DNA of 64,000 nt, taken from contig CM076846.1 of the NCBI GenBank assembly GCA_039519185.1, positions 125,430,182 to 125,494,181 on the forward strand, read 5' to 3'. Below the pieces are notes generated by a model, which worked only from the letters and a program-made list of their open reading frames with translations, ran no database searches and had not been told where the DNA came from. Shown in pieces: positions 23,063 to 33,370 of the stretch; the stretch's first letter is position 1; every line of letters starts with the position of its first letter. The stretch comes from Astragalus membranaceus. Taxonomy: Eukaryota; Streptophyta; Magnoliopsida; Fabales; Fabaceae. Made by a program: the position numbers and the translations under genes.

Positions 23063-25398
23063 TTTGGACTAAAAACTACGGGGAAGTCAACAATCTCCCA
23101 ATTATTAAACCTTTCACTTGCAGGACAAGGGCGCACAAGGCTGGCGACGCCATCTCCGGCATTTAGGTCATCTTCAATGGCTGCAATCTGATTTGGATTC
23201 AGCATTCCTGCGCTTCGAAAGTTTAACTTGATGTCGCCGATGATGATTTTCTTCGTGCTTTCCTCTCTACCTTCAAGCTTGGCTATCCTCCGCTCCTTCT
23301 TTTCCGCAGCTATTCTTCTCTTGTCGGCACGATCAGGCCAGTGTCCTATCCCATGTCTGTCTTTGTTTCCCTGCAATTGTATTGGGGTCAGTATCCCTTG
23401 TTCAGTCCTCCCTAAACCGCTTCCAGCTTGGTAACCTTTGCCTAGCATGACTTTAGCAACCATTAAGGCAGCCTTGGACAATTTAGGCTTCAGTGGAAGG
23501 ACTTCTCCCTTCACAGAGGTGGCACTTGCAATTTCTAATGCTTGGAAGGCAGTCTCGAGCGATTCTTCGGCAGCCTCAATGCAGCGGGCAGCAGACGACC
23601 TATTCACTAGCATTTCTTCTTCACCAAAAATAACTACTAGCTTGTTGTTCACTATGAACTTAAGCCTCTGATGTAGAGAGGAGGGAACAGCCCCAACAGA
23701 ATGTATCCATGGTCTCCCCAAAAGACAACTGTAAGACGGATTGATATCCATTATTTGGAAAGTCACTACGAAGACTTCTGGACCTACCTGTACAGGTAAC
23801 TCCATCTCTCCGACGACTTCTCTTCTTGATCCATCAAAGGCCCTGACTAATATAGAGCTGGGTCTCATATATGAACAATCCACATGCAACTTCTCCATGG
23901 TCGACTTGGGTAACACATTCAAGGACGATCCATTGTCAATGAGCACTCGAGCAAGTGAGTACTCTCCGCATTTCACGGAGATGTGTAAAGCCCTGTTGTG
24001 CCCTCTCCCTTCGGCCGGAATCTCGTCATCAGTAAAAGTGAGGTAGTTGCTTGCAACAATGTTTCCAACGATCCCATCAAACTGACCCACTGTGATATCA
24101 TGAGTGACATAGGCCTCGTTCAATACCTTCATCAATGCCGCACGATGAGCTTCTGAGCTGAGCAATAATGATAACAGGGATATCTTAGCAGGGGTCTGAT
24201 TCAGCTGGTCAACCACCTTATACTCACTCTGCCTCATAAGCTTTAAGAATTCACTGGCTTCCTGTTCAGACAGTGTCCTTTGGCCTGCATTCTTATCAAC
24301 AGGTTCTACTTCTTTGTCTTTACCCTTGCGGGTTCTTTCTTCTTCTTCTCTTGTTTTCCCTCCATCGAGTCTTTCAGGGGCATAGATACGCTCGCTACGA
24401 GTCATTCCACTAACCCCTGAGATGTTAATGACGTCAGGGCTGTTCTGAGGACCTTTCACTTGGACTTTCGCGCTGTAATTCCAGGGGACTGCTTTGGTGC
24501 CCCTGTAGGGGAAGGGAGTAGGCACTTGGATAGTGATTGGTTTAGGTGTACCCAGGGACGACTTCGAGTCCTTAGTGTAGCGGATCTCTAGCGGCTTCCG
24601 GGTATCCTTGTCCTGGCCGTTGCTTGATAGGATGGTTGACACTTGATCTTCCCTCTTTTGAAATCCCACTTGTATTATATGTCGGTCCAGCAGATCTTGA
24701 AGGACTGGCTTGAATGCTTCGCATGTCCCGGCACAGCGAGGGTTGGTACATAAATCTTTTCCGGCGCATCCCTTCATAACAACTCCGAAGTGGCATGATT
24801 CAGCATGGATAATGCTTAGAGGTGTGCTGATATCTTCCACCTTTCTGATTAAGGACTCCTCTTCAAAAATTTCAACAGCATTAATAGAGGAGTTCCCATG
24901 CCCTGGCAGAGGGTTAGTGGCAACATTTGGGCCGTCTTCTTTGACATTCAGCCATTTGGATTCGATTAGGTCTTGTACCACATATTTCAAAGCTTTGCAG
25001 TTTTCAGTGGAATGGCCGACTGCTCCAGCGTGGAACCCACAGGCAGCATTTGGGTCGTAGTTTTTTAGGAAAGGAGGCTGAATAGGTCTCATCGGACGGG
25101 GAGTGATTAGGTTGTGACCGATGAGATGGTCAAACAGCTCTGTGTACGACATGGGTATCGGGTCAAAGCTAACAGGCTTCCTCTCGGGGTAATTTTTGTG
25201 GTCTGTTGCTGGGAAGGTTTTGGTGAGGTGAGGCTGGTGGTGTTTGGGTAGGGAATTGATAGGCTTGTGGCGGTTTAGTGTAGGAGGGTTTTCCGGCTCC
25301 AGTGATTGCGTTAGCTTCCCCCTCTCTTCTTTTGGGAAAACCAGCGAAAGGCTTTTTCTGGCTATTAGTTCCGGTGAAGCTGTGTGCAATTTTTCCAT
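23059..25398 (-). CDS. Ogre protease / G-patch region (exon 1 of pro-pol)
   Basis: Homology to Ogre polyprotein starts near 25190 (after ERKPVSFDPIPMSYTELF); the upstream ATG at 25398 lies out of frame over the gag end and is probably not a start. A Cys/His-bearing segment lies near residues 100-230. The aspartic protease has a DNGSS motif (LIDNGSSLNVLP, about residue 487) rather than the usual DTG/DSG, as in Tat elements. A G-patch (GKGYQAGSGLGR) follows at about 655-700; G-patch domains bind RNA or helicases. The frame ends in a TAA inside the intron, so pol expression needs splicing. The frame differs from gag by one base. Confidence 0.88.
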   Translation of the reverse strand: MEKLHTASPELIARKSLSLVFPKEERGKLTQSLEPENPPTLNRHKPINSLPKHHQPHLTKTFPATDHKNYPERKPVSFDPIPMSYTELFDHLIGHNLITPRPMRPIQPPFLKNYDPNAACGFHAGAVGHSTENCKALKYVVQDLIESKWLNVKEDGPNVATNPLPGHGNSSINAVEIFEEESLIRKVEDISTPLSIIHAESCHFGVVMKGCAGKDLCTNPRCAGTCEAFKPVLQDLLDRHIIQVGFQKREDQVSTILSSNGQDKDTRKPLEIRYTKDSKSSLGTPKPITIQVPTPFPYRGTKAVPWNYSAKVQVKGPQNSPDVINISGVSGMTRSERIYAPERLDGGKTREEEERTRKGKDKEVEPVDKNAGQRTLSEQEASEFLKLMRQSEYKVVDQLNQTPAKISLLSLLLSSEAHRAALMKVLNEAYVTHDITVGQFDGIVGNIVASNYLTFTDDEIPAEGRGHNRALHISVKCGEYSLARVLIDNGSSLNVLPKSTMEKLHVDCSYMRPSSILVRAFDGSRREVVGEMELPVQVGPEVFVVTFQIMDINPSYSCLLGRPWIHSVGAVPSSLHQRLKFIVNNKLVVIFGEEEMLVNRSSAARCIEAAEESLETAFQALEIASATSVKGEVLPLKPKLSKAALMVAKVMLGKGYQAGSGLGRTEQGILTPIQLQGNKDRHGIGHWPDRADKRRIAAEKKERRIAKLEGREESTKKIIIGDIKLNFRSAGMLNPNQIAAIEDDLNAGDGVASLVRPCPASERFNNWEIVDFPVVFSPK

Positions 25399-26557
25399 TC
25401 CTTAAACCATTCTCTAACCTCTCTCCGATGATGACCATATCCGAGAAGCTTGAGGATACACTCCCTACCAATCTGTCGTAGAAGGGCGACTGTAAAGTAT
25501 CCATGAACATTGTTACCATTTCTTTTTCCAGCAAAGGCGGTGCTACTTGTGCTGCTAACCCTCTCCAGCGTTGAGCGTATTCCTTAAAGGACTCGTTATC
25601 CCCTTTCACCATATTCTGTAGCTGTGTCCTATCAGGTGCCATATCAGTGTTGTACTTATAGTGCTTTAGAAAAGCGTCTGCTAGGTCTTTCCAGCATCTG
25701 ATGTGAGCACGTTCCAACTGCATGTACCAATTCGAAGCTGACTCAGCTAGGCTGTCCTGGAAGTAATGGATGAGCAGTTTGTCATCATGTGCGAATGCGG
25801 CCATTTTCCTACAGTACATGGTCAGATGGCTTGCTGGACAGGTTGAACCTCTATATTTGTCGAAGTCTGGCACTTTGAATTTAGGAGGAATGGCCACATT
25901 TGGGACAAGACATAGGTCGTACGCGTCCCTTGCACCGACATTGGATCCTTCGATTGCTCTCACGCGCTCTTCAAGCATTTGATACTTATCCTTGGGCTGA
26001 GAGTCCTCCATTGAGTAGTTATGAGTGGGTCCTCTCATGTTGTAGTGAGGAGGTACCATTGGTATTGCAGCGGAGTTCGCATTCAAGATGTGCGAATTGG
26101 GAGTAGGAGCGTGATGAATTACTACTGGTGACGGAGTATAACCCTGTGGAATGACCTGAGGTGCAGTCGTAGGACTTGAGAAGTGAGCTTGCGATATTTC
26201 TGCATTTGTATTTTGAGTTGAAGGTCCAGCGACTCCCGAAGGTCCAGCGACTCCCGAAGGTCCCCCCTCTAGATTGACCTCCATGGTAGGAGGAGTATAA
26301 CCAGCTGGGAGACCGTAAGGGGGCCATGGGCAGCCCTGAATGCTCACTCCAGTGGTGTATGGAGGCTCGGAGCTAGGAGGAGGAAGGCTCGAAGCATTGT
26401 TCTCGGTATTCCCTGCCGAGGCATTTTCGTCTGCGCTTCTTTTCTCGAGGAGTTTCATGAGTTCGGCCATTTGATCTTTCAATACCATCATCTCGTTCAT
26501 TTGATCCTTCAGTTTTGCCATGTCTTCTCTCAGAGCCTGATTATCTTCTTCGGCCAT
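25169..26557 (-). CDS. Ogre gag
   Basis: Begins MAEEDNQALREDMAKLKDQM, an N-terminal coiled coil, then a Pro/Ser-rich linker with an 18-bp repeat giving GPSGVAGPSGVAGPS (about 26222-26260). Residues 220-350 form the retrotransposon gag domain (SHLTMYCRKMAAFAHDDK, ASNWYMQLERAHIRCWKDL, YAQRWRGLAAQV). No zinc knuckle is seen within this frame. The ORF ends 462 codons later at 25169, overlapping the protease ORF by 230 nt in another frame. In related elements gag and protease are continuous, so the frame change near 25180 is either a one-base mutation or a frameshift site. Confidence 0.9.
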   Translation of the reverse strand: MAEEDNQALREDMAKLKDQMNEMMVLKDQMAELMKLLEKRSADENASAGNTENNASSLPPPSSEPPYTTGVSIQGCPWPPYGLPAGYTPPTMEVNLEGGPSGVAGPSGVAGPSTQNTNAEISQAHFSSPTTAPQVIPQGYTPSPVVIHHAPTPNSHILNANSAAIPMVPPHYNMRGPTHNYSMEDSQPKDKYQMLEERVRAIEGSNVGARDAYDLCLVPNVAIPPKFKVPDFDKYRGSTCPASHLTMYCRKMAAFAHDDKLLIHYFQDSLAESASNWYMQLERAHIRCWKDLADAFLKHYKYNTDMAPDRTQLQNMVKGDNESFKEYAQRWRGLAAQVAPPLLEKEMVTMFMDTLQSPFYDRLVGSVSSSFSDMVIIGERLENGLRNGKIAHSFTGTNSQKKPFAGFPKRREGEANAITGAGKPSYTKPPQAYQFPTQTPPASPHQNLPSNRPQKLPREEAC

Positions 26558-26780
26558 CTTCTTTGCTTGAGAACGAGTCCGGTAGCGATGTTGATGAACC
26601 AGTTTGCCTTTTCACTCTGTTTTTTTCAAGTTTTCCGACGTAAGTACATGAATGAATGAATATGCATGGAGTGCAAATGTATGCTTTCGTGTTACGCCAG
26701 GAGAATTGTAAGTTTCTATTCAACACAAAATAGATTCAAAGTTCAAAATAGAACGAACGAGTCTTATATATGAAAAACAA

Positions 26781-28742
26781 TCAAGCAAACTGGCGGACTA
26801 CATTTTTTTCCATGAAACCAGGATAACGTCCTTTAATTTTTAACACAGTAACAAGACGTTTACAAAAATCAATGAATCTTGTAATCTCGATGGGCGTGTC
26901 TTTATCTCTGGCAAAGTCCGCTGCTATTAGGTATCTGGGGATCTCTCTGACAGCCTCATTTGCTAGCTCGGCTAACTGGGAGAATTTGTTCCTCCAGTAC
27001 TCATAGTCGTCATTCAGCTTCACATAATGCTCTTTCAAAAACACATGTTCCTTGTTAAGGTCATCGTAGATTTTGTCTTGATATTCGGCATAAGCCTTTA
27101 GGTCGATGGTTTTCTTGCATTCTTCCTGCAGAGCTTCTTGATACTTTTCAAGCTTCTTTTGTATCACTTCTCTGGCCTTTCTTTCAATTACCAGCCTATT
27201 CTCACATTCAGCAGTCATTCCCTCTAGCTGAGGTTTCATATCTTTGAGCTGGCTTCGTAGTGTTCTCTCATTCGCGGCACACTTGGTCAGTTGTTTTTCC
27301 CATTCATATGCATTGTCTATGGCTCGATCTCTCTCTCGATTGCGCACTTTGAGCTCTTCGTTTGCGCCCATGAGACTTTCTTGCAGGCGGTGCATTTTTT
27401 CTTTTCCGGCCCGCTCCCTTTCATTATATTCAGCCAGGCGTTTTCTTTTCGAGATACTTTCCCGTTGCAAATCAGCATTTTCTTGGAGCACTTTCTCTAG
27501 CTTAGCTTGCAATCCTGCCTTTTCTTGTTCTGCTTTGGATAAGGCGATTTGGAGTTTCTCTAGATCTTCATCGAGCATAGGGATAGGCGGAGGAACTTCG
27601 GGGGTGACTGGAGTTGCCAGACGGAATGGTAGTCCAATTTCTTGGGCTCTAGTTTTGACCCACTGGATGTAGCTTTCTTTGGCATCAATGCCTCTGGGCC
27701 CTAGTTCATGACCTTTTCTGGATATTTTGCCCCAAGCCCGACTAATCTTTCTTAGTGTATCAAGATCTTCCGAACCTCTCTTCTCCAGTACAAATGAGAG
27801 TAAAGATTCTTCCGGGGGTGGATTCATCATAGGATAACCCAACTGCCTCAAAGCGATGGCGGGATTGTAGTTGATGCAGCCTTTAGTCCCTATGAGGGGG
27901 ACATTTGGGAAATCACCACATTGATAGACGATTTCTTCTATGTTTTGGTCCCGGGAATACCAAGAAATGTCACTCCCTTTGAGGCCGGCGATGTATTGGG
28001 CCCATTCTGTCTTGCCCCTGACCTCTATATGATGATTTCTTTTGAAGATGTGAGTAGTGAACCAGCGATACAATACAGGCAAACAGCATAGGATCAAGCC
28101 TGATCGCTTTTTGTGACGTTCGTGCATGGTGTAATACACGTCAGCAAGAACAGCTGAGGTGGGATTTTGTCCTCGGAGTTTGAATGCTAAGAAAACGTCT
28201 ATTGCAGTGTAATGAATATAGCCGTCGTCGTTGGGAAACAGAACAACCCCATAGATGATGAGAGCGAAGACGTCCATGAATGTAGCCCAATTTTCTTTAC
28301 CAGCCCAGAATAAGGCTTCCTCTTCCAAGTACCATCTTGTCAAACCTTCTACCCCCTTCTTTACAATTATCTTCTTGGCCAAGTGTGATGTTGGAATTTT
28401 TAATACTTCAGACAGTTTTTCAGCTATAGGATAATTTTCCACATATCGGTATGGCTTTTTGTTTGCTGGAGGGAAGCATAGTATATTTTCAAATTCTTCT
28501 AAGGTCGGGGCCAACTGATAGTCTTGAAAGGTGAAACACCGTAACGGTGGATCATAATACTGTCCTAATGCAGTGAGAGCTTCAGCTTGTACCTTGATAT
28601 TCAGCAGACTTAAACGATTCCCATACTTGGCGGTGAAGGAGTCACGAAGCCATGGCGCCATTTTATTGCTTAGGTCTCGCAGACTTCGTAGGTTTGGTTG
28701 CTTGATTTTCAAATGTATGGTTTGTCTTAACTTTTGATCCAT
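26781..28742 (-). CDS. Ogre ORF1 protein (DUF7745/plant-mobile-domain-like with coiled coil)
   Basis: Intact 653-codon frame between the PBS/leader and gag, the position that defines Ogre. Residues 1-370 are a globular region (APTLEEFENILCFPP, LFWAGKENWATFMDVFALII, SRAWGKISRKGHELG) resembling plant mobile domain proteins; I recall this ORF1 domain as DUF7745. After a Pro-rich hinge near 385, residues 395-600 form a long charged coiled coil (EKLQIALSKAEQEKAGLQAK and following heptads). Function is not established; a structural or RNA-handling role is a guess. No stops or frameshifts interrupt it, in contrast to pol. Confidence 0.9.
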   Translation of the reverse strand: MDQKLRQTIHLKIKQPNLRSLRDLSNKMAPWLRDSFTAKYGNRLSLLNIKVQAEALTALGQYYDPPLRCFTFQDYQLAPTLEEFENILCFPPANKKPYRYVENYPIAEKLSEVLKIPTSHLAKKIIVKKGVEGLTRWYLEEEALFWAGKENWATFMDVFALIIYGVVLFPNDDGYIHYTAIDVFLAFKLRGQNPTSAVLADVYYTMHERHKKRSGLILCCLPVLYRWFTTHIFKRNHHIEVRGKTEWAQYIAGLKGSDISWYSRDQNIEEIVYQCGDFPNVPLIGTKGCINYNPAIALRQLGYPMMNPPPEESLLSFVLEKRGSEDLDTLRKISRAWGKISRKGHELGPRGIDAKESYIQWVKTRAQEIGLPFRLATPVTPEVPPPIPMLDEDLEKLQIALSKAEQEKAGLQAKLEKVLQENADLQRESISKRKRLAEYNERERAGKEKMHRLQESLMGANEELKVRNRERDRAIDNAYEWEKQLTKCAANERTLRSQLKDMKPQLEGMTAECENRLVIERKAREVIQKKLEKYQEALQEECKKTIDLKAYAEYQDKIYDDLNKEHVFLKEHYVKLNDDYEYWRNKFSQLAELANEAVREIPRYLIAADFARDKDTPIEITRFIDFCKRLVTVLKIKGRYPGFMEKNVVRQFA

Positions 28743-29517
28743 CCTGTCTGAAAGAAAGCCTTACAATTTCCTGGCGGTACATGAAATGTTGATGTAAAAA
28801 GGAATTTATGTCATGCAAAAAAGAACAGGAATAAGTAAAAAAAATGCATGAGGTATGCTAAATACTTTGTCGAAATAACATATGACTTTTTTAAAAAAAT
28901 TTTTTCTTTTAAGAAGACCGGAAAAATGTATCAGTGTTTGTTTGAATGCAGGGGTATGAGGCTCCTTTGTGTCCTACGAGGGTTCCTTAGGGAATAGGTC
29001 TAGGGCTCGTCTATTGAGTGAATCTTTCATAGGGTAGCTCTAAAGAGTCCTATATGAGGTTCCTAGAGCCAACGACCCCAATTAAGAACACTGATCAACA
29101 ACAATAGGCAAGCTATTAGGAGTGCCAGCATTCTCAAGAGGGACCAAACTCTAGGTGAGACTTTGGTGACCACCCAACAGGACGCACATCCAGTAGGCCA
29201 TCACTACGCAGTCTCGTTCTAACTTAGGTTATCCTCCAGTCCGGGTACAAAACTATTCTCACGTGTGTGCAAAAGTGTGATAGTGGAGTGTGTGAAGGAG
29301 CAAAATATCAATAATACCCCCAATCTGTAAAACAAACAAATACAGATACAAAAAAGTGGTCTTCTATCCTAAGGTTTACATATCACATAAATACATAACA
29401 TGCAACAAGAATAAAAGATGAAAGGGAAGGGTAAAAATAAAATAAAATTAACAACTAATCCTACAACTAATTTAAACTAGGCTTGACTCTCTAAGTGTCC
29501 CCAGCGAAGTCGCCAGC
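28743..29517 (-). other. Ogre leader and primer-binding site
   Basis: The PBS TGGCGACTTCGCTGGGGA lies on the minus strand at 29515-29498, two bases from the LTR end; Ogre elements use a tRNA-Arg primer and this matches that type. The remaining leader, about 750 nt before ORF1, contains no recognisable ORF. Confidence 0.8.
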
Positions 29518-32500
29518 TGTAGCGACCGAAAAATCCGTGCGAGGATTCCTCGAAGGTTCAAAAATGAAGCCGCCACCAAAGTTTAGTTTAAGGGCAAACA
29601 TTGGAAAATCCCTTTTGGAATGGATAAGGGTCCTTGAGACCAGATTAGGGTTCGGGAGTCGGTTATGCGTAGGGAAGGTATTAGCACCCCACGACATCCT
29701 TCCTAAGGAAGGTTACCTGCTAATTAGTTGTAGGAGCGAAAGTCAATTTTAAAAAAAAAAACATTTATTTTTACCCTTTTATTGTGAATTAAAAGAAAGA
29801 AGAAGAATGGTATTTTATTTGTATTTGAGAAAGAGATTATTTAGGAAAAGACTGAAAAAGGTTTTTTATTAGCGCAATTGACAGATGTGGGCCCCCATCT
29901 GCTCCTACGTATCTCTTGGTAGAGAATCAAATCACACGTTGTTCTTGGTAAAAAAAATGTTTGTTGGTTGGCATTTTTTAATATAGGGGTCTTAGGACTC
30001 CTGAGTGATCAGTTCATTTGTCCTAACACGTTGACTAACCTGACTGTACAGTCGGCTTAGTCCCCTATTTTGTGAAAATAGAGTTTTTTGGAGTTTTGGA
30101 AACGGTTTGAAGTGTGTTTATTTGGTTTTATTGGAATAGGGGTTTTAGGGTTCCTGAGCCGTACGGCTCATTTATCCTAGAACGCTGACCAACCCGTCTG
30201 TACAGTCGGCTTAGTCCCCTATTTTGAAATTTTGATTGGTGGGAAGAAGCGTGTTTGTGTTATCTTAACTTAGAAATTTGTTTGTTTTAAATAGGGATTT
30301 CAGGCCATGATCCGTAACGGTTCATTAGTGACCTAAAAAGCAGACTAACACGACTGTACAGTCGACTTAGTCCCCTATTTACATTTTTTGAAAATGAAAT
30401 ATCTATTCTAAAAAATGGATTTGTGAAAGAAATTGTTTTTTTTGGAAAGAAATAAATAGAAAGACGAAAAGGGGCTGCATTGGTAAAACATGGGTGCAGT
30501 TAGAGCAGATGGCTGTATTATTAAACTGGGGTGTGAGAAGCAGCAGCCCAGTTTATGGACTGGTCCACCAATTCATGGGCTTTTTCAGGGGGGAGGCGTA
30601 GTATGAAAATGAGAGGTGTAAGTAGTATTGAGTTAAATGAAAAGACCAAAATGACCCTGGATGTCCACACTATATAAGGCAATAATAAAAAAAAACCTAA
30701 ACCTAATTCCCTCATTCCTCTCACGGCGCCGTCCCAAACTTCAACCCCCTCAACCCTAATTCCCAATTCCTCCCTCCATTTGCGCCGCAACCAGAGGAAC
30801 GAGAAGAGAGAGAGTTCGCAGGGAGAAAAGAGAGGAGGGGATGTGAGAAGGGTTTCCGGCGAGAGTTTGCGACTGGGAGAGAGATGGCCGGAGAAAGAGA
30901 GAGCGAAAGGGGAAGAGGCAACAGTGGCTGAGGAACTGTGAAGGCGACGGTGATGCGCTGCGACTGCGAGACGAGCGTTAACGGTGGCTCGCGACGGCAA
31001 AGGTGCTAGGGGAGGCGATGGTTTGAGGCGGACGGCCACCGTCTACGGTGGCCGGAACTAAAAGGTATGGCTCTGTTTTTGCAATTTTCCTCTTCTTATC
31101 CTCCTCTGTTCTTTCTACTCTGTTCCTGTTCGTATTTTTTTCTCTGACCTTTAGTTTCTTCTCCTCTGTTTCTAACCCTTATTTTTGATTTTGGTTTTTA
31201 ATGTATTTCTTTAGGTGGCTATTGGTGCGGTGGCGGTGACCGAGGGACGGCTCTGATGGTTACCGTGAGCTCACGGTGGGGGGGAAAGGGTATTCCGCTA
31301 GTGTTCTGTTTGGAGCTAACGGCCACCGTAGGCGGTGGCCGAAACTAAAAGGTATGCTTCGGTTCTAATTTGCTTTTTCTGTCTCTTTTCTCATTTTGAT
31401 GTTCTGTTTTTTTGCCTATTTTGGGGTTCTGATACTTTAGAAGACAAAAACAATTTAAACCCTAATTTTAGCTAAAGCCTTTGCCTAATTTCTTTTTCTG
31501 AAACCGATTAACCAAACCTAATCTTCTAGTCCATTTTTAAGCAGCAAAGCCGATTCTGATTCTTACTATCTTAGTCCTAATTTTCCTGGTTTCGTTTTAC
31601 TTTGAACAAACTGAATCTGAAGCCCTAATTTTTATTCAAACTGCTTGTGATATTCTGGGATCCTACCAACAGCACCTTACTTATTCACTGTTTGTATAAC
31701 ATCTAACACTACACCATGTTTAAGAATAGCATGCTCGAAATTTCAATTATTTAACATCTCATACCTAAAGTATGTTCGAAATAAAAAACAAAACCAACCT
31801 GGGTTCCTGAATGAAAGCAAAACTGTTGTTAATCCTTGTCTCTCTTGCTCTATTGCTGCTGCTGGTTCTCTTTGTTTGTCTCTACTGCTGCTTGTTCCTA
31901 CCTCTGGATTTGTTGTCTTATGACTAGGGTTTCAGTGTGAAAACCCTAGTCTTTTGGGTTCTGAATTTCTGTCTGAATCTTGGGGTCTGTTCTTGTGTGT
32001 TTTTGAGTGTGTCTAGGTTTGTTTATATAGGTAAAAATTAGGTTTTTTTTCTGATCCTTCTCCATATTTGTTTCCTTTTTTAGGTATTGGGCTTGGATTG
32101 GAGAAAACTTGCTCACCAAGTTGCTGGATTAGGGTTGGGGAAAGCTTGTTCACCAAGGAGAGCAGGAAAGAAGAGAGGCGCAGCTGCCCTTTTTCTCATT
32201 TTTTGTAATTTTCGTTTTCCTTGTTTTTTGTATTTCTGGTTATTTTCGGTTTTGTATATATTTTTATTATTTATTTCTTTTTTTTTAAATTAATTTTGAT
32301 TTTTTTGGATTATTGTAAACATTTGTAAATTAATTTTTATTGATTTTCTTGTTGATTATATTTGTTATGGACAGATTCACTGTTTGTTTTTCTTTGGGTC
32401 AAAAAAGAAAGAGAATGAGTAAATTGGGCCAAGCCCAATCAAAACTAAACATAGGCCCAAATTAGCAAAATGGCTGAAATGAAGCCCAATTAGAACTAAT

Positions 32501-32730
32501 TTAAGATTAGGTCCAATCTAGCCCCATAGGTCCATTTAGGCAAACATAAGCCCAATTATTAAAAACTGGTTCCAAACGCTAAGCGTAAGTCCAATTAGGC
32601 AAGCTAACAAAATTAGGCCCAAAAGGTTGGGCATAGGCCCAATTGGACAAACCGGTTCGAATTAAATGAGCTTGTGATATGAGACTAGAACGAGTACGAT
32701 AAAAAGATCGGGCAAAATTGGGGTATAACA
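29518..32730 (-). repeat. Ogre 5' LTR
   Basis: 3213 bp, TG...CA in element sense. A plausible TATA box, CTATATAAAC, lies at 32040-32031 about 690 nt into the LTR. Downstream are two 9-bp-stem GC hairpins (31033-31054, 31320-31341), the palindrome ACCGTGAGCTCACGGT (31262-31277) and three modules with CTGTACAG cores (29983-30070, 30135-30225, 30288-30380). The other strand has TATATAAGG (30671-30679) pointing rightwards. Confidence 0.94.
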
Positions 32731-33370
32731 CTAGTGATGGATTTAATCCTTTTAAATCCATGAATCTGTCTCATAGTACTTGGCCTGTCATATTGATACC
32801 ATATAATTTCCCACCTTGGTGGTGCATGAAGGCTGAGTATTCTATGTTGTCTTTACTAATTCCTGGACCATTTTCACCCGGGAATAACATTGATGTGTAC
32901 CTCCAACCATTGATTGAAGAGTTGAAAGTATTGTGGGAGGTAGGAGTAGAAACATATGATGCCTCACTAAATCAATCTTTTCAAATGAGAGCAGCATTGT
33001 TGTGGACTATTAGCGACTTTCCCGAGCTCGCTATGTTGAGTGGGTGGAGTACTAAAGGGGAATTAGCATGTCCATGTTGTAATTATAATACTAATTCGAC
33101 TTATTTGAAGCATAGTCGAAAGGTGTGTTATATGGGTCACCGTGTATTTTTGCCTATGGACCATAAATATAGATCGAATACAAGGGCTTTTAATGGGACT
33201 ACAGAATATGGATCTCCACCAGCTTTGTTAGAAGGAGAAGATATCTTAGAGTTGTTGGTAAACTTTAAAAATGTCTTTGGTAAGACTCAAAAAAGGCGTA
33301 ATGATGGTCCATGGAAGAAAAGATCTATTTTTTTTGAATTACCATATTGGAAGCACAATTTGTTACGACA
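32731..33370 (+). pseudogene. TNP2-type transposase of CACTA-1, middle part
   Basis: After the second CTAGT copy the frame resumes exactly where it was cut (LAS | DGFNPF). The segment contains the TNP2 core: VILIPYNFPPWWCMKAEY, LIPGPFSPGNNIDVYLQPL, MRAALLWTISDFPELAMLSG, the cysteine pair ACPCC and HRVFLPMDH, then IFFELPYWKHNLLRH. It is open throughout. It is interrupted at 33370 by the small LTR element and resumes at 35956 (HNLDVMHIEKN), with CGACA duplicated. Confidence 0.92.

Larger units (their letters stand above)
14679..32730 (-). mobile_element. Ogre/Tat Ty3/gypsy retrotransposon, 18.05 kb, complete structure
   Basis: The element lies on the minus strand, bounded by 3.2 kb LTRs and the 5-bp duplication CTAGT (14674-14678 and 32731-32735). 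Order in its own sense: LTR, PBS, ORF1, gag, protease with G-patch, intron, RT-RNase H-second RNase H-integrase, polypurine tract, LTR. The extra ORF1, long LTRs, second RNase H and the intron before RT are the signature of Ogre elements. LTRs differ at about 14 positions by eye plus two indels (28 and 14 bp), indicating recent insertion. A premature stop in pol and a gag/protease frame change make it defective. It splits the CACTA-1 transposase. Confidence 0.96.

Noticed and set aside
30521..31039. 172-codon ORF in the Ogre LTR, minus strand
   Set aside because: Ser/Pro/Leu-rich, broken by indels in the other LTR and without homology I can name; more likely chance in a GC-rich region.
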